The notes beneath the pieces were generated by a model. That model made no database searches. It worked only from the letters and a program-made list of their open reading frames with translations, and was not told the DNA's origin. A DNA stretch of 64,000 nucleotides, taken from assembly GCF_033170155.1 (NCBI RefSeq), contig NZ_CP137079.1, positions 744,001 to 808,000 of the forward strand, read 5' to 3'. Positions 9,263 through 17,933 of this stretch are shown here, piece by piece; the stretch's first letter is position 1; each line of letters opens with the position of its first letter. This DNA is from Raineyella sp. W15-4. GTDB lineage: Bacteria; Actinomycetota; Actinomycetes; Propionibacteriales; Propionibacteriaceae. The translations under genes and the position numbers were made by a program.

Positions 9263-11620
9263 ATGATGACGCGCCTATCAGGTCAGGACCCAAGGGTCCA
9301 GAAACGAGTCATCACCGTGCCCTACAACGCGCGCCCTTCCATGTCCTCCGGCGGTTCCTCCGCCCGCAAACCCAAGAGTCACAAGGCCGACGGCACCCCC
9401 AAGAAGCGGTGGTCCGCCGACGAGCGGGCCGCCCGCGGCCACGGTCCGCGGCACCGCGGCGGCCAGCGGGACGATTCCTTCCGCCGCGAGTACAGCGATG
9501 CCCCGGGCCGCGCCAACGGCGAGCGATGGGAGGACCGTCGCGACGACCGGAGTGATCGCTCGGACCGCTCCGACCGCCGCGGGTCCTACGACCGGGACTC
9601 CCGCCCGCAGGCCCGCGGTTACGACCGCACCCGCGGCGATGACCGCGACCGGGGCGACAATCGGGGCCCTCGCCGCGATCGCGGGGACCGCAGGCCCGCA
9701 GCGTACGACGGGGACGGCCGCTCCTACGGTGAGGACCGCCGGCGCGCCGCGGCCGAGCGCCGGGACCGCACCGGATCCACCCAGCCGCGCGAGGGGAACG
9801 AGTCGTCCGGGCGGCGCCAGGGCGGATCGTACGAGCGGCGCCAAGGCGACGGTCGGGACCGGGACCGCGGTGGCAAGCCGTACGCCCGGGACGATCGCCG
9901 CGCCCGGGGTGGCAGCTCCTACCGGGAGAACCGGCCGCGTACGTCGGCCTGGGGCCGCGACGTTGACGTTGACGGCGAGCGGTGGGGCGATGACCAGGCA
10001 CCGCGCCGGCGCCGTGACGAGCCTCGTTTCGAGGATCGGCGTGACGACCGGCGTGGTGGCCACGAACACGACCGCTACCGCGACAGCGGGAACCGCGAGG
10101 GCGGTGGCCGCGCCGACCGCTACCAGGGCGACGGACACCGCGCCGACCACCGTCGGGATGACCGCCGTTCGGATGATCGCTACCGCGACGACCGGAACCG
10201 CGACCACGGCCGCCGCGACCGTGACGAGGCTCCGGCCGCCCCGCTGGACACCATGGAGTGGCACGAGGCCGATGACGTCGAGGTCGACACCTCGGTGGTG
10301 ACCGGGGCCAACGGGTTCGCCCGGCTCGGCGTGCCCGCCGCCCTCGTCGCCGTGCTCGCCGGCAAGGGCATCACCGACCCGTTCCCGATCCAGGAGGCCG
10401 CCATCCCGGACGCGACGGCCGGTCGGGACGTGCTCGGTCGCGGCCGCACCGGGTCCGGCAAGACCCTCGGTTTCACCCTGCCGCTGCTCACCCGGCTCCA
10501 GGAGACCGTCCAGCCGGACGGCACCGCCCGACTGCCGCAGGCGATCATCCTCGAGCCGACCCGCGAGCTCGCGATGCAGGTGGCCGACGTGCTCTCCCCG
10601 CTCGCCCGGGCGGTCGGCATGCGGTCCCTGCTGGTGGCCGGTGGCATGTCGTACGATCCGCAGCGGCGTGCCCTGTCGCGGGGCGTCGACGTCATCGTCG
10701 CCACCCCCGGCCGGCTGATCGACCTGATCGAGCAGGGGGCCGCCGATCTGTCCGCGATCCGGGTGTCGGTCCTCGACGAGGCCGACGAGATGGCCGACAT
10801 GGGCTTCCTGCCCGAGGTCACCCGGATCCTTGACGAGACCCCGACCGATGGGCAGCGGCTGCTGTTCTCAGCGACGCTGGACAAGGGCGTCGACGGGCTG
10901 GTCAAGCGCTACCTCCACGACCCCACCGTCCACGAGGTCGACTCCGCCCAGGCGACGGTCTCGACGATGGAGCACCACCTCGTCCTGGTCAAGCCCGAGC
11001 ACAAGGCCGCCGTTACCGCCGAGCTCGCCAACCGCGACGGCCGCACTATCGTCTTCGCCCGCACCCAGAAGGGCGCCGACCGGATCGCCGGACAACTGCG
11101 CGAGGCCGGAGTGATGGCCGGCGCGCTGCACGGCGGTCTCACCCAGGGCGCCCGGGCTCGGGTGATGGGTGCCTTCAAGGAAGGCACCGTGCCGGTGCTG
11201 GTCGCCACCGATGTGGCCGCCCGCGGCATCCACGTCGACGACATCGGCCTGGTCCTCCAGGTCGACCCGCCGGCCGACCCCCGCGACTACACTCACCGGG
11301 CCGGCCGGACGGCCCGCGCCGGCACCGACGGCGTGGTTGTCACGCTGATCCTGCCGCACCAGCGCCGTTCGATGGTGCGACTGGCCCACCAGGCCGGCGT
11401 CCAGGCCAAGCCGCAGGAGGCCACCCCCGACGAGGAGTGGCTGTACCGTGCCACCGGCGCCCGCAAGCCCTCCGCCGAACCGATCGAGGACGCGGCGTAC
11501 GAGGAACTGATCGCCCCCAAGCAGCCCGAGCGGCGGCGGGGCGGCCGCCGCTACGGCGGTGGCCGCCGATCCTACGGCGACCGTGGGTCGTACGGTGACC
11601 GCGGGCGGCGCCGGGACTGA
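9263..11620 (+). CDS. DEAD-box RNA helicase with long charged N-terminal tail
   Basis: ATP-dependent RNA helicase, likely for ribosome assembly or mRNA turnover, in the RhlE/CsdA style. About the first 330 residues are low-complexity, rich in Arg, Asp and Gly (repeats such as DDRSDRSDRSD) and probably disordered and RNA-binding. The core follows: Q-motif region PFPIQEAAIP, Walker A GRTGSGKT, PTRELA, TPGR, DEAD box (VLDEADEMADMGF), SAT, and helicase C motifs VLVATDVAARGIHV and HRAGRTARAG. A short RGG/YG-rich tail ends the 785-aa product. The start is uncertain: ATG 9263, a downstream GTG near 9318 or ATG near 9341 are all possible. Confidence 0.9.
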   Translation: MMTRLSGQDPRVQKRVITVPYNARPSMSSGGSSARKPKSHKADGTPKKRWSADERAARGHGPRHRGGQRDDSFRREYSDAPGRANGERWEDRRDDRSDRSDRSDRRGSYDRDSRPQARGYDRTRGDDRDRGDNRGPRRDRGDRRPAAYDGDGRSYGEDRRRAAAERRDRTGSTQPREGNESSGRRQGGSYERRQGDGRDRDRGGKPYARDDRRARGGSSYRENRPRTSAWGRDVDVDGERWGDDQAPRRRRDEPRFEDRRDDRRGGHEHDRYRDSGNREGGGRADRYQGDGHRADHRRDDRRSDDRYRDDRNRDHGRRDRDEAPAAPLDTMEWHEADDVEVDTSVVTGANGFARLGVPAALVAVLAGKGITDPFPIQEAAIPDATAGRDVLGRGRTGSGKTLGFTLPLLTRLQETVQPDGTARLPQAIILEPTRELAMQVADVLSPLARAVGMRSLLVAGGMSYDPQRRALSRGVDVIVATPGRLIDLIEQGAADLSAIRVSVLDEADEMADMGFLPEVTRILDETPTDGQRLLFSATLDKGVDGLVKRYLHDPTVHEVDSAQATVSTMEHHLVLVKPEHKAAVTAELANRDGRTIVFARTQKGADRIAGQLREAGVMAGALHGGLTQGARARVMGAFKEGTVPVLVATDVAARGIHVDDIGLVLQVDPPADPRDYTHRAGRTARAGTDGVVVTLILPHQRRSMVRLAHQAGVQAKPQEATPDEEWLYRATGARKPSAEPIEDAAYEELIAPKQPERRRGGRRYGGGRRSYGDRGSYGDRGRRRD

Positions 11621-11773
11621 GCCCGCACGCCGGGACCCGGCCGCGCGGGGAACGCCCGCACCGCCGCGGCTAGCATGGTTGGTCGGTCGACCGCAGTGCC
11701 GTCGGGCCCTGCGGTGATCGACCGAGACCGTGCCCCGGCGTCCCGACGTCCGGAGCACCGAGAGGAGTCACGT

Positions 11774-12751
11774 ATGAGTGCTGAGCCCCAGCTCGACCTC
11801 GCCCTCGCCGTGGAGTCGGACGCTCCCGCCCTGGTCGAGGTCATCCATGCGGCGTTCGGTGCCCGCCGGGCCGCCGGGCCGCCGCCGGCCGGTCTGCTGG
11901 AGACGGCGGCGTCCGTCGCCAAGGCCCTGCGGGACGGATTCGGGATCATCGCGCGGGTCGGCGGCCGGCCCGCCGGGGCCGTCCTGGTGGGTCTCGGGGT
12001 GGACGCCTCGACCGACCTGCCTGCGGCGGTGGCGCACTGGCACCGGGTCAGCGTCCACCCGGACTTCCAGCGCCACGGCATCGCGACCGCGATGATCGAG
12101 CTGGCCGAGGAGCTGTCCGCACTGCGCGGGTGCACCTTCGCCCAGCTCGGCGTCCGGGTCGAGTTCCCCGAGCTGCTGGCCTGGTGGCGCCGGCTGGGCT
12201 ACGAGGTGCTCTCCCGCGGTGACCTGCTGCTCCAGGTCGGCCGGGAACTCCCGGTCGCCTTCGAGGTGCCCACCGCCGAGGACATGGTCCGGCTGGGGGA
12301 ATGGCTGGCCCGGGTCGTCCGTCCCGGCGACCTGATCATCGCCACCGGTGAGCTCGGTGCGGGCAAGACCACCTTCGCCCAGGGCCTCGGTGCCGGGCTC
12401 GGCGTCGAGGGCCCGGTGGTCTCGCCGACCTTCGTACTGTCCCGGGTGCACCGGAGCACCGGAGACGGTCCGGCGCTGGTCCACGTCGACGCCTACCGGC
12501 TGGGTGACGCCGCCGAACTGGACGACATCGACCTCGACGAGACCGCCGGCGACGCCGTCACCCTGGTCGAGTGGGGCGAGGGGGTCGCCGAGCAGCTCAG
12601 CGAGGACCGCCTGCTGCTGTCCATCGAACGCTCCGGCGATCCAGCCGACGAGACCCGGTTCGTGTTCCTCCGCGGCGAGGGCGAGCGCTGGGAACAGCTG
12701 CACCGCCAGATCCAAGCCGTTGCACCCACCGGAGGCCTGCTCCATGACTGA
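11774..12751 (+). CDS. tsaE: GNAT acetyltransferase-TsaE fusion
   Basis: A 325-aa two-domain protein. Residues 1-155 are a GNAT N-acetyltransferase fold (acetyl-CoA loop VHPDFQRHGIATAM at 94-107). Residues 160-325 are TsaE, the ATPase that drives the TsaB-TsaD complex in making the t6A37 tRNA modification (Walker A GELGAGKTT at 192-200, then SPTFVLSRVH, HVDAYRL and VEWGEG). The start has a strong Shine-Dalgarno (AGAGGAG, 11761-11767). It overlaps tsaB by 8 nt, consistent with cotranscription and coupled translation. The acetyl acceptor of the GNAT half is unknown; RimI is encoded separately two genes on. Confidence 0.92.
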   Translation: MSAEPQLDLALAVESDAPALVEVIHAAFGARRAAGPPPAGLLETAASVAKALRDGFGIIARVGGRPAGAVLVGLGVDASTDLPAAVAHWHRVSVHPDFQRHGIATAMIELAEELSALRGCTFAQLGVRVEFPELLAWWRRLGYEVLSRGDLLLQVGRELPVAFEVPTAEDMVRLGEWLARVVRPGDLIIATGELGAGKTTFAQGLGAGLGVEGPVVSPTFVLSRVHRSTGDGPALVHVDAYRLGDAAELDDIDLDETAGDAVTLVEWGEGVAEQLSEDRLLLSIERSGDPADETRFVFLRGEGERWEQLHRQIQAVAPTGGLLHD

Positions 12752-13439
12752 CCCGTGCGCCGCCGGCACCCCGCTGGTCCTGGCGATCGACACCTCGACC
12801 GACATGTGTGTCGGCGTCGCGGCCGGCGACACCGTGCTCGCCACCCGGCGCGACAGCGATCGGCGCGCCCACGTCGAGCACCTCGCCGCCTGGATCCGCG
12901 AGGCGCTGGCGGAGGCCGGCGCCGTCCTGGCCGACCTGACCGACATCGTGGTGGGGCTGGGGCCCGGCCCGTTCACCGGCCTGCGGGTCGGCATCGCGAC
13001 CGCCGAGACGCTCGCCTGGGCGGGGAACACGCCACTGCACCGGGTGTGCAGCCTCGACGTCGTGGCGTACGAGCACGCCCGGCGGGCGACGCCGGCCGGC
13101 GACTTCCTGGTCGCCTCCGACGCCCGTCGCAAGGAGCTCTACTGGGCCCGCTACGCCCCCGACGGCACCCGGATCGGCGAGCCGCAGGTGAGCGTCCCGG
13201 GTGCCCTGCCCGTCCTGCCCGTCGTCGGTCCCGCCGCCGACCTCTACCCGGCCGTGCACCACGGCCGCCGCGACGAGGGGCCCCGGGCGATCGATCCCGG
13301 CCTGCTGGCCCGGGTCGGCCTGCTGCTGCCGTCGGCGGGAGACCGGCCGCTCTATCTGCGCCGACCCGACGCGGTCGCGCCGACCACCCGCAAGTCCGCC
13401 CTGGTCAGCCACAAGCGCCTGACGATCGGGCGGGCATGA
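12744..13439 (+). CDS. tsaB: tRNA t6A37 biosynthesis protein TsaB
   Basis: Non-catalytic ASKHA-fold partner of TsaD, needed for threonylcarbamoyl transfer to A37 of ANN-decoding tRNAs. 231 aa. The N-terminus [13 protein letters not shown] and the block [17 protein letters not shown] are diagnostic. GGAGG lies 8 nt before the ATG at 12744, inside the tsaE frame. Its stop overlaps the rimI start (ATGA). Confidence 0.95.
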   Translation: MTDPCAAGTPLVLAIDTSTDMCVGVAAGDTVLATRRDSDRRAHVEHLAAWIREALAEAGAVLADLTDIVVGLGPGPFTGLRVGIATAETLAWAGNTPLHRVCSLDVVAYEHARRATPAGDFLVASDARRKELYWARYAPDGTRIGEPQVSVPGALPVLPVVGPAADLYPAVHHGRRDEGPRAIDPGLLARVGLLLPSAGDRPLYLRRPDAVAPTTRKSALVSHKRLTIGRA

Positions 13440-13960
13440 CCGATCGGGCGGGCATGGTCCTGCGCCCGGCCACGGCCGCGGACCTGCTCACGATCCTGGA
13501 CCTCGAGCGGACCGGGTTCCCACCCCGGGAACAGTGGAGCGAGTCGTCCTGGCGGGCCGAGCTCGACGGGGCCGACCGGATCGTCCTGGTCGCCGCGGAC
13601 GCCGACCCGGCCGAGTCGACCGTCGACCCGGCCCCCGGTGGTCTGCTCGGGGTGATCACCTTCCTGATCGGTCCCGACACCGCCGACCTGCTGCGGGTCG
13701 TGGTGGCGCCGTCGGCCCGGGGCCGTCGCGTCGGCCGTGGCCTGGTGCAGGCCGGCCTGGTCCGGCTGCGGACCCGGGGCATCGGACAGGTCCTCCTCGA
13801 GGTGCGTCACGACAACACCCCGGCCCTCGCCCTCTACCGGCGCTGCGGCTTCCGCACGGTGCACACCCGCCCCGACTACTACGGCCCCGGCGCGGACGCC
13901 CTGGTGATGGGCGCGCCCGTCGAGTCCGTACGACCCGATCTGGAAGGAAAGAACGCATGA
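13436..13960 (+). CDS. rimI: Ribosomal-protein-alanine N-acetyltransferase RimI-like
   Basis: A single GNAT domain of 174 aa, in the place where RimI usually sits between tsaB and tsaD. The acetyl-CoA loop [15 protein letters not shown] and the C-terminal [19 protein letters not shown] and [11 protein letters not shown] match RimI, the enzyme that acetylates the N-terminus of ribosomal protein S18 in E. coli. In actinobacteria the substrate range may be wider. Start ATG 13436 overlaps the tsaB stop; an in-frame ATG at 13454 is the alternative. Confidence 0.9.
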   Translation: MTDRAGMVLRPATAADLLTILDLERTGFPPREQWSESSWRAELDGADRIVLVAADADPAESTVDPAPGGLLGVITFLIGPDTADLLRVVVAPSARGRRVGRGLVQAGLVRLRTRGIGQVLLEVRHDNTPALALYRRCGFRTVHTRPDYYGPGADALVMGAPVESVRPDLEGKNA

Positions 13961-15018
13961 CCGGACCGCTCGTCCTCGGCATCGAGTCGTCCTGCGACGA
14001 GACCGGTGTCGGCATCGTCCGTGGCACCGAACTGCTCGCCAACGAGGTGGCCAGTTCCGTCGAAGAGCACGTCCGCTTCGGCGGGGTGGTCCCCGAGGTG
14101 GCCTCCCGGGCCCACCTGCAGGCGATCGTGCCCGCCCTCGGACGTGCCTTCGCGGCGGCGGGAGTGGCGCCCGACGACCTCGACGGGATCGCTGTCACCT
14201 CCGGGCCCGGCCTGATGGGTGCCCTGACGGTCGGCATCGCGGCGGCCAAGGCCCTCTCGCTGGCCTGGAACACGCCGCTCTACGGGGTGAACCACCTGGT
14301 CGGCCACGTCGCCGTCGACCTGCTCGAACACGGCCCGCTCGACCCGGCCAGCCCGACGATGGCGCTGCTCGTCTCCGGCGGCCACACCTCGCTGCTGCGG
14401 GTCGGCAGCCTGACCGGTGACCTGGAGGAGGTCGGCACCACCATCGACGACGCCGCCGGCGAGGCGTACGACAAGGTGGCCCGGGTGCTCGGCCTGGCCT
14501 ACCCGGGCGGTCCGGTGATCGACCGCGCCGCCCAGCAGGGCGACCCGCGGGCGATCCGCTTCCCCCGCGGCCTGACCGCCAAGCACGACCTGGACCGGCA
14601 CCGGTTCGACTTCTCCTTCTCCGGCCTCAAGACCGCCGTCTCCCGGTGGGTCGAGACCGAGCAGGCCGGCGGGCGCGAGATCCCGGTGAACGACGTGGCT
14701 GCCTCGTTCCAGGAGGCCGTCGCCGACGTGCTCACCGCGAAGGCCGTCGACGCCTGTGAGTACCACGGCGCGGAGACCCTGCTGCTCGGCGGTGGTGTCG
14801 CGGCGAACTCCCGGCTGCGCGGACTGCTGGCGGAGCGTACGGCCGCGGCCGGGATCACCCTGCGGCGTCCCCGGCCAGGGCTGTGCACGGACAACGGCGC
14901 AATGATCGCCGTGCTCGGCGCCCAGCTGGTCGAGGCCGGTGCCCGACCGTCGTCGATCCTGCTCGGCGCCGACTCCGGCATGCCCGTCTCCCAGCCGTAC
15001 GTGGCGCCGGCGGCCTGA
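13957..15018 (+). CDS. tsaD: tRNA N6-adenosine threonylcarbamoyltransferase TsaD
   Basis: Catalytic subunit that transfers the threonylcarbamoyl group to A37 of tRNA. 353 aa. The N-terminus [13 protein letters not shown], the metal-binding His113 and His117 in NHLVGHV, the SGGHTSLL loop and the C-terminal [13 protein letters not shown] with a metal-binding Asp are all present. It overlaps rimI by 4 nt and has GGAAGGAAAG as Shine-Dalgarno. Last gene of the four-gene cluster. Confidence 0.97.
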   Translation: MTGPLVLGIESSCDETGVGIVRGTELLANEVASSVEEHVRFGGVVPEVASRAHLQAIVPALGRAFAAAGVAPDDLDGIAVTSGPGLMGALTVGIAAAKALSLAWNTPLYGVNHLVGHVAVDLLEHGPLDPASPTMALLVSGGHTSLLRVGSLTGDLEEVGTTIDDAAGEAYDKVARVLGLAYPGGPVIDRAAQQGDPRAIRFPRGLTAKHDLDRHRFDFSFSGLKTAVSRWVETEQAGGREIPVNDVAASFQEAVADVLTAKAVDACEYHGAETLLLGGGVAANSRLRGLLAERTAAAGITLRRPRPGLCTDNGAMIAVLGAQLVEAGARPSSILLGADSGMPVSQPYVAPAA

Positions 15019-15022
15019 CGGA

Positions 15023-15394
15023 TCAGAACAGGTCGTTCTGTCGGGCCCAGATCTCGAAGTCCCCAGGGGCGAACGGGAGACGATACTCGCTCGCGAGTAG
15101 ATCGTCGGCGATCTGGCTGACAAGTTGGACCGTCAGCAGGCCTGCTCGAATGGCGTCCACCATGAGACCCAGAGTGCCTTTGATCGTCACATGGTTGTGC
15201 TCCCCCACTCTGCGGGCCGCTCGGTCGTCAATGACTGCGGTGGCACCCTCGGCCTTGGCCAGGGCCAACACGGAGCACTCGCCGAGATTGCGATTGTCCT
15301 TACCCACCAAGCTCTGGCTGAACTGGGCGAACAACCGCAACGGGAGTTCTGTATTCAGCTGGCGGACCTCAAGCCAGTCGCAGGCGAGCACCAA
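15023..15394 (-). CDS. PIN-like (DUF3368-type) protein, N-terminus apparently missing
   Basis: A 123-aa frame resembling the C-terminal two thirds of DUF3368/PIN nucleases: DWLEVRQL, LGECSVLALAKAEGATAVIDDRAARR and GTLGLMVDAIRAGL. The usual N-terminal strand with the first catalytic Asp is not present: reading upstream in frame reaches the TAG stop of the ImmA gene (15431-15433) with no ATG, only TTG 15394 and GTG 15391 as starts. It therefore looks like a 5'-truncated toxin-like nuclease behind an Xre-ImmA gene, or a diverged short form. Activity is doubtful. Identification is by motif recognition only. Confidence 0.55.
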   Translation of the reverse strand: MVLACDWLEVRQLNTELPLRLFAQFSQSLVGKDNRNLGECSVLALAKAEGATAVIDDRAARRVGEHNHVTIKGTLGLMVDAIRAGLLTVQLVSQIADDLLASEYRLPFAPGDFEIWARQNDLF

Positions 15395-15430
15395 GGCAAG
15401 GTGTGGGTAGCTCGGGCTGCCTTGACGGAG

Positions 15431-16528
15431 CTAGATTTCTGAGATCTTGCCTGGAGCGAGAGGCGGCAGGTCGTCGTCCCCGTATGCGCCGTACAGGAGA
15501 TCGAGGGCCCTGTCCTCAGAGATCAGCTCTCGCTCGTAGAGGCGGAGTACGTCCTGCTGATACGCGATCGGTAGCGCTGGTGGTTCGAGATCATGGGGGA
15601 CATGGAGCCCCCACTCGACGATGTCGCCCTTCGTTGTGCGGACGGCACGGATGGCTGTCGACTCCTCAGAACCGATGAGATCGAGTTCTCGGAGGCGGCG
15701 GGCCAAAGTAGTCATGTCGACCTGGAAACGGCTTCCGGTGAGCACCGCTGCCAGCCGCAGACCTTCGCCCCGGTGGTCTCGCCACGTTGATTCCAGTCCC
15801 GTGCCAGGGAGAAGCAACGCCCGTGCGAAGCGATCGAACGCGGCTTCGCGGGTGTCGGCGTCATTGGCTACGGCAACCTGCCAGTCAATGCGGTAGTCGT
15901 CCGCCACGAGGTAGTGACACAGTTCGTGGGCGAGCGCCAGTCGCCGGCGGCCGACGGACCGATCACCGTTGATCAGGCTCACCCCACCGTCGGGAAGGAG
16001 GATCGTGGCCGCGTCAGCACCCTCCTGCCCCAGATCGAGAGAAAAGGCCAGGAGCCCGAGTGAGGCGACGAGATGCTGCAGGTCGTGCACAGGTTCGTCA
16101 GCGGGGAGCCCCAGGAGACCCCGGGCGGTCGCGGCCACGTCGTCGGCCTGCTGAGCGTGGGCGGGCGCGTCCAGCGGTGACGGCGGTGCTGGACGTGAGC
16201 GTTGGATCTGGGAGGCAACGAACTCCACATCGCGAACGAGCATTTCGAGGGCCAAGTCGATGGACGGACTGGGAGCGCCCGGCTCGGACAGGTTGCGATG
16301 CGACACCATGGCTGGTGGAGAAGCGTTGGTGAACCAGTCCAACCGGAAGTTCAAAGCCTGTGCGATCGCGACCAATTCCAGTGCGGATACGCGACGTGTT
16401 CCCGATTCAATCTTCGCGATGGCGGTGCGGCTCAGGTCCGCGGCATGCGCGAGGCGGTCCTGGGTGAGCCCTCGGAGTCCTCGGCCTTCGGCGATGCGTT
16501 CTCCGAGGGTGACATCACGGATCTCCAT
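15431..16528 (-). CDS. Xre-family HTH / ImmA-IrrE metallopeptidase fusion
   Basis: 365 aa. Residues 8-60 are a lambda-repressor-type HTH (LTQDRLAHAADLSRTAIAKIESGTRRVS). The rest is an ImmA/IrrE (COG2856) domain with the zinc motif HELCH at 201-205. Such fusions act as regulators that cleave or sequester partner repressors and are found in toxin-antitoxin modules and mobile elements. It lies directly upstream of the PIN-like gene, so the two may form one module. A -10 box TAGAAT lies 7 nt before the ATG. Confidence 0.85.
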   Translation of the reverse strand: MEIRDVTLGERIAEGRGLRGLTQDRLAHAADLSRTAIAKIESGTRRVSALELVAIAQALNFRLDWFTNASPPAMVSHRNLSEPGAPSPSIDLALEMLVRDVEFVASQIQRSRPAPPSPLDAPAHAQQADDVAATARGLLGLPADEPVHDLQHLVASLGLLAFSLDLGQEGADAATILLPDGGVSLINGDRSVGRRRLALAHELCHYLVADDYRIDWQVAVANDADTREAAFDRFARALLLPGTGLESTWRDHRGEGLRLAAVLTGSRFQVDMTTLARRLRELDLIGSEESTAIRAVRTTKGDIVEWGLHVPHDLEPPALPIAYQQDVLRLYERELISEDRALDLLYGAYGDDDLPPLAPGKISEI

Positions 16529-16535
16529 GTGTGCG

Positions 16536-16541
16536 ATTCTA
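16536..16541 (-). promoter_or_regulatory. -10 box (TAGAAT) of Xre-ImmA gene, leaderless-type
   Basis: On the minus strand TAGAAT is separated by 7 nt (16529-16535) from the ATG at 16528. No Shine-Dalgarno fits in this space. Confidence 0.52.
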
Positions 16542-16546
16542 GAACA

Positions 16547-16580
16547 CAGGGGTCCCCGGGGATAGACCCTGGGACCCCTG
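16547..16580 (-). terminator. Hairpin after SPFH gene
   Basis: A perfect 9-bp stem (CAGGGGTCC at 16547-16555 with GGACCCCTG at 16572-16580), 16 nt past the SPFH stop codon on the minus strand. There is no U-tract, as is common for actinobacterial terminators. It also separates the SPFH gene from the promoter of the Xre-ImmA gene. Confidence 0.5.
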
Positions 16581-16596
16581 CGCGACCTGTGGACGG

Positions 16597-17793
16597 CTAC
16601 TTGTCGTCGCGCTGCTGCAGGAACTGGTTGACCTGGTCCTGCAGGCGCTGCGGCAGTCGCCCGGCCAGCTGCTCCGCCCGGGCGGCGAGCTCCTCCGCGG
16701 TGTTCTGCGCTGTCCCGGCAGCGGCGGTACCCGCCGTCGAGCCGGCGGCCGGAGTGTGTCCTGCGGCGGCCTGGGCCTGGTAGGCGGCCTCCTGCTGGGC
16801 GTGGTGGGCGGCGGCTCGCTGTTCGGCGACCCGATGCTGGGCGGCCTCATGATCGGCGCGGGCGTCGCCGTCGCGGCGGGCGTGCTCCGATTCGTAGCTG
16901 GTCAGCAGGGACGTTCGGATCTCCTGCGACAGGTCGCCCAGCGCCCCCGGGTTCGACGGCAGCAGCAGCACGTTGGAGCGGCCGTTGCGGGCGACGTCCT
17001 GCAGGGTGTCGAAGTACTGGGTCATCAGCAGCAACTGCTCGGCGGTGTCCTCGATGCCGGCCTCACGCAGCATCTCGTACTGCTCGGCGATGCCCATCGC
17101 GATCGCCTTGCGCTGGGCGGCGACGCCCTCGCCCTGCAGCCGCTTGGACTCGGCCTCGGCCTGGGCCTGGGTGACCCGCTTGATCTTGTCCGCCTCGGCC
17201 AGTGACTGGGCGGCGTCGCGTTCGCGCTGGGCGGCGTTGATCGAGTTCATCGAGTCACGCACCCGCGGGTCGGGGGAGATGTCGGTGACCAGCGTGTTGA
17301 CGATCCGGAACCCGTACTCCGCCATCGACTGGGAGAGCCGCTGCTCCACGGTGGTGGCGATGTCGTCCTTCGACTCGAACGCGGTGTCCAGGGTCAGTCC
17401 GGACAGCGCTGAGCGGACGGTGTCGAACACGTACGACCGGATCTGGTCCTCCGGGTCGGAGAGCTTGTAGTAGGCGTCGACGACGGCGTGCTGGTCGATG
17501 ACGTACTGCACGGCGACCGGGATCGTCACGAAGACGTTGTCCTTGGTCTTGGTCTCGATGTTGACCTCGAGCTGGCGCACCCGCAGCGAGATCGGCTTCG
17601 TCGTGGTCTCGATGAACGGGATCTTCATGTTGAGGCCGGCGCCGGCGACCTTCTGGAACTTGCCGAACCGCTCGACGAGCACGTTCTCCTGGGTGTGGAC
17701 GGTGAAGAAGATGCTGGTCCGCAGGCCGCCGAAGAGCAGGCCGGCCACCACCAGCACCACGATGACGATGAGCAGGATCTCGAAGCCGGGCAT
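16597..17793 (-). CDS. SPFH/band-7 domain membrane protein
   Basis: 398 aa. One N-terminal membrane helix (about 4-26) is followed by an SPFH/prohibitin domain (about 28-210, with ENVLVERFGKFQKV, GLNMKIPFIE and SINAAQRERDAAQ), then a charged coiled-coil (about 210-260) and an Ala/Gln-rich tail (about 320-398). Members scaffold membrane microdomains and control membrane proteases. GGAAAGG lies 5 nt before the ATG at 17793; upstream in-frame codons lack conserved content. The next gene is divergent. Confidence 0.88.
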   Translation of the reverse strand: MPGFEILLIVIVVLVVAGLLFGGLRTSIFFTVHTQENVLVERFGKFQKVAGAGLNMKIPFIETTTKPISLRVRQLEVNIETKTKDNVFVTIPVAVQYVIDQHAVVDAYYKLSDPEDQIRSYVFDTVRSALSGLTLDTAFESKDDIATTVEQRLSQSMAEYGFRIVNTLVTDISPDPRVRDSMNSINAAQRERDAAQSLAEADKIKRVTQAQAEAESKRLQGEGVAAQRKAIAMGIAEQYEMLREAGIEDTAEQLLLMTQYFDTLQDVARNGRSNVLLLPSNPGALGDLSQEIRTSLLTSYESEHARRDGDARADHEAAQHRVAEQRAAAHHAQQEAAYQAQAAAGHTPAAGSTAGTAAAGTAQNTAEELAARAEQLAGRLPQRLQDQVNQFLQQRDDK

Positions 17794-17921
17794 GGGCGCC
17801 TTTCCGGTCGTGGGGATCCCGCAGGGACCGCCCAGAGTGATCGCCCTCACCCTATGGGATGACGGGGCCACTCGGGCCGGCGGCCCGGAACGCTCGCAAC
17901 ATGTTCGACACCCTGGCTCCG

Positions 17922-17927
17922 TACGCT
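17922..17927 (+). promoter_or_regulatory. -10 box (TACGCT) of dehydrogenase gene, leaderless-type
   Basis: TACGCT lies 6 nt before the ATG at 17934, the start that gives the conserved MDVAVIGATG terminus. No Shine-Dalgarno seen. Confidence 0.48.
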
Positions 17928-17933
17928 CGGAAC

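Noticed and set aside
9500-10250. Possible repeat array in the Arg/Asp-rich stretch
   Set aside because: Irregular low-complexity coding sequence of the helicase tail with no fixed unit; not CRISPR-like.
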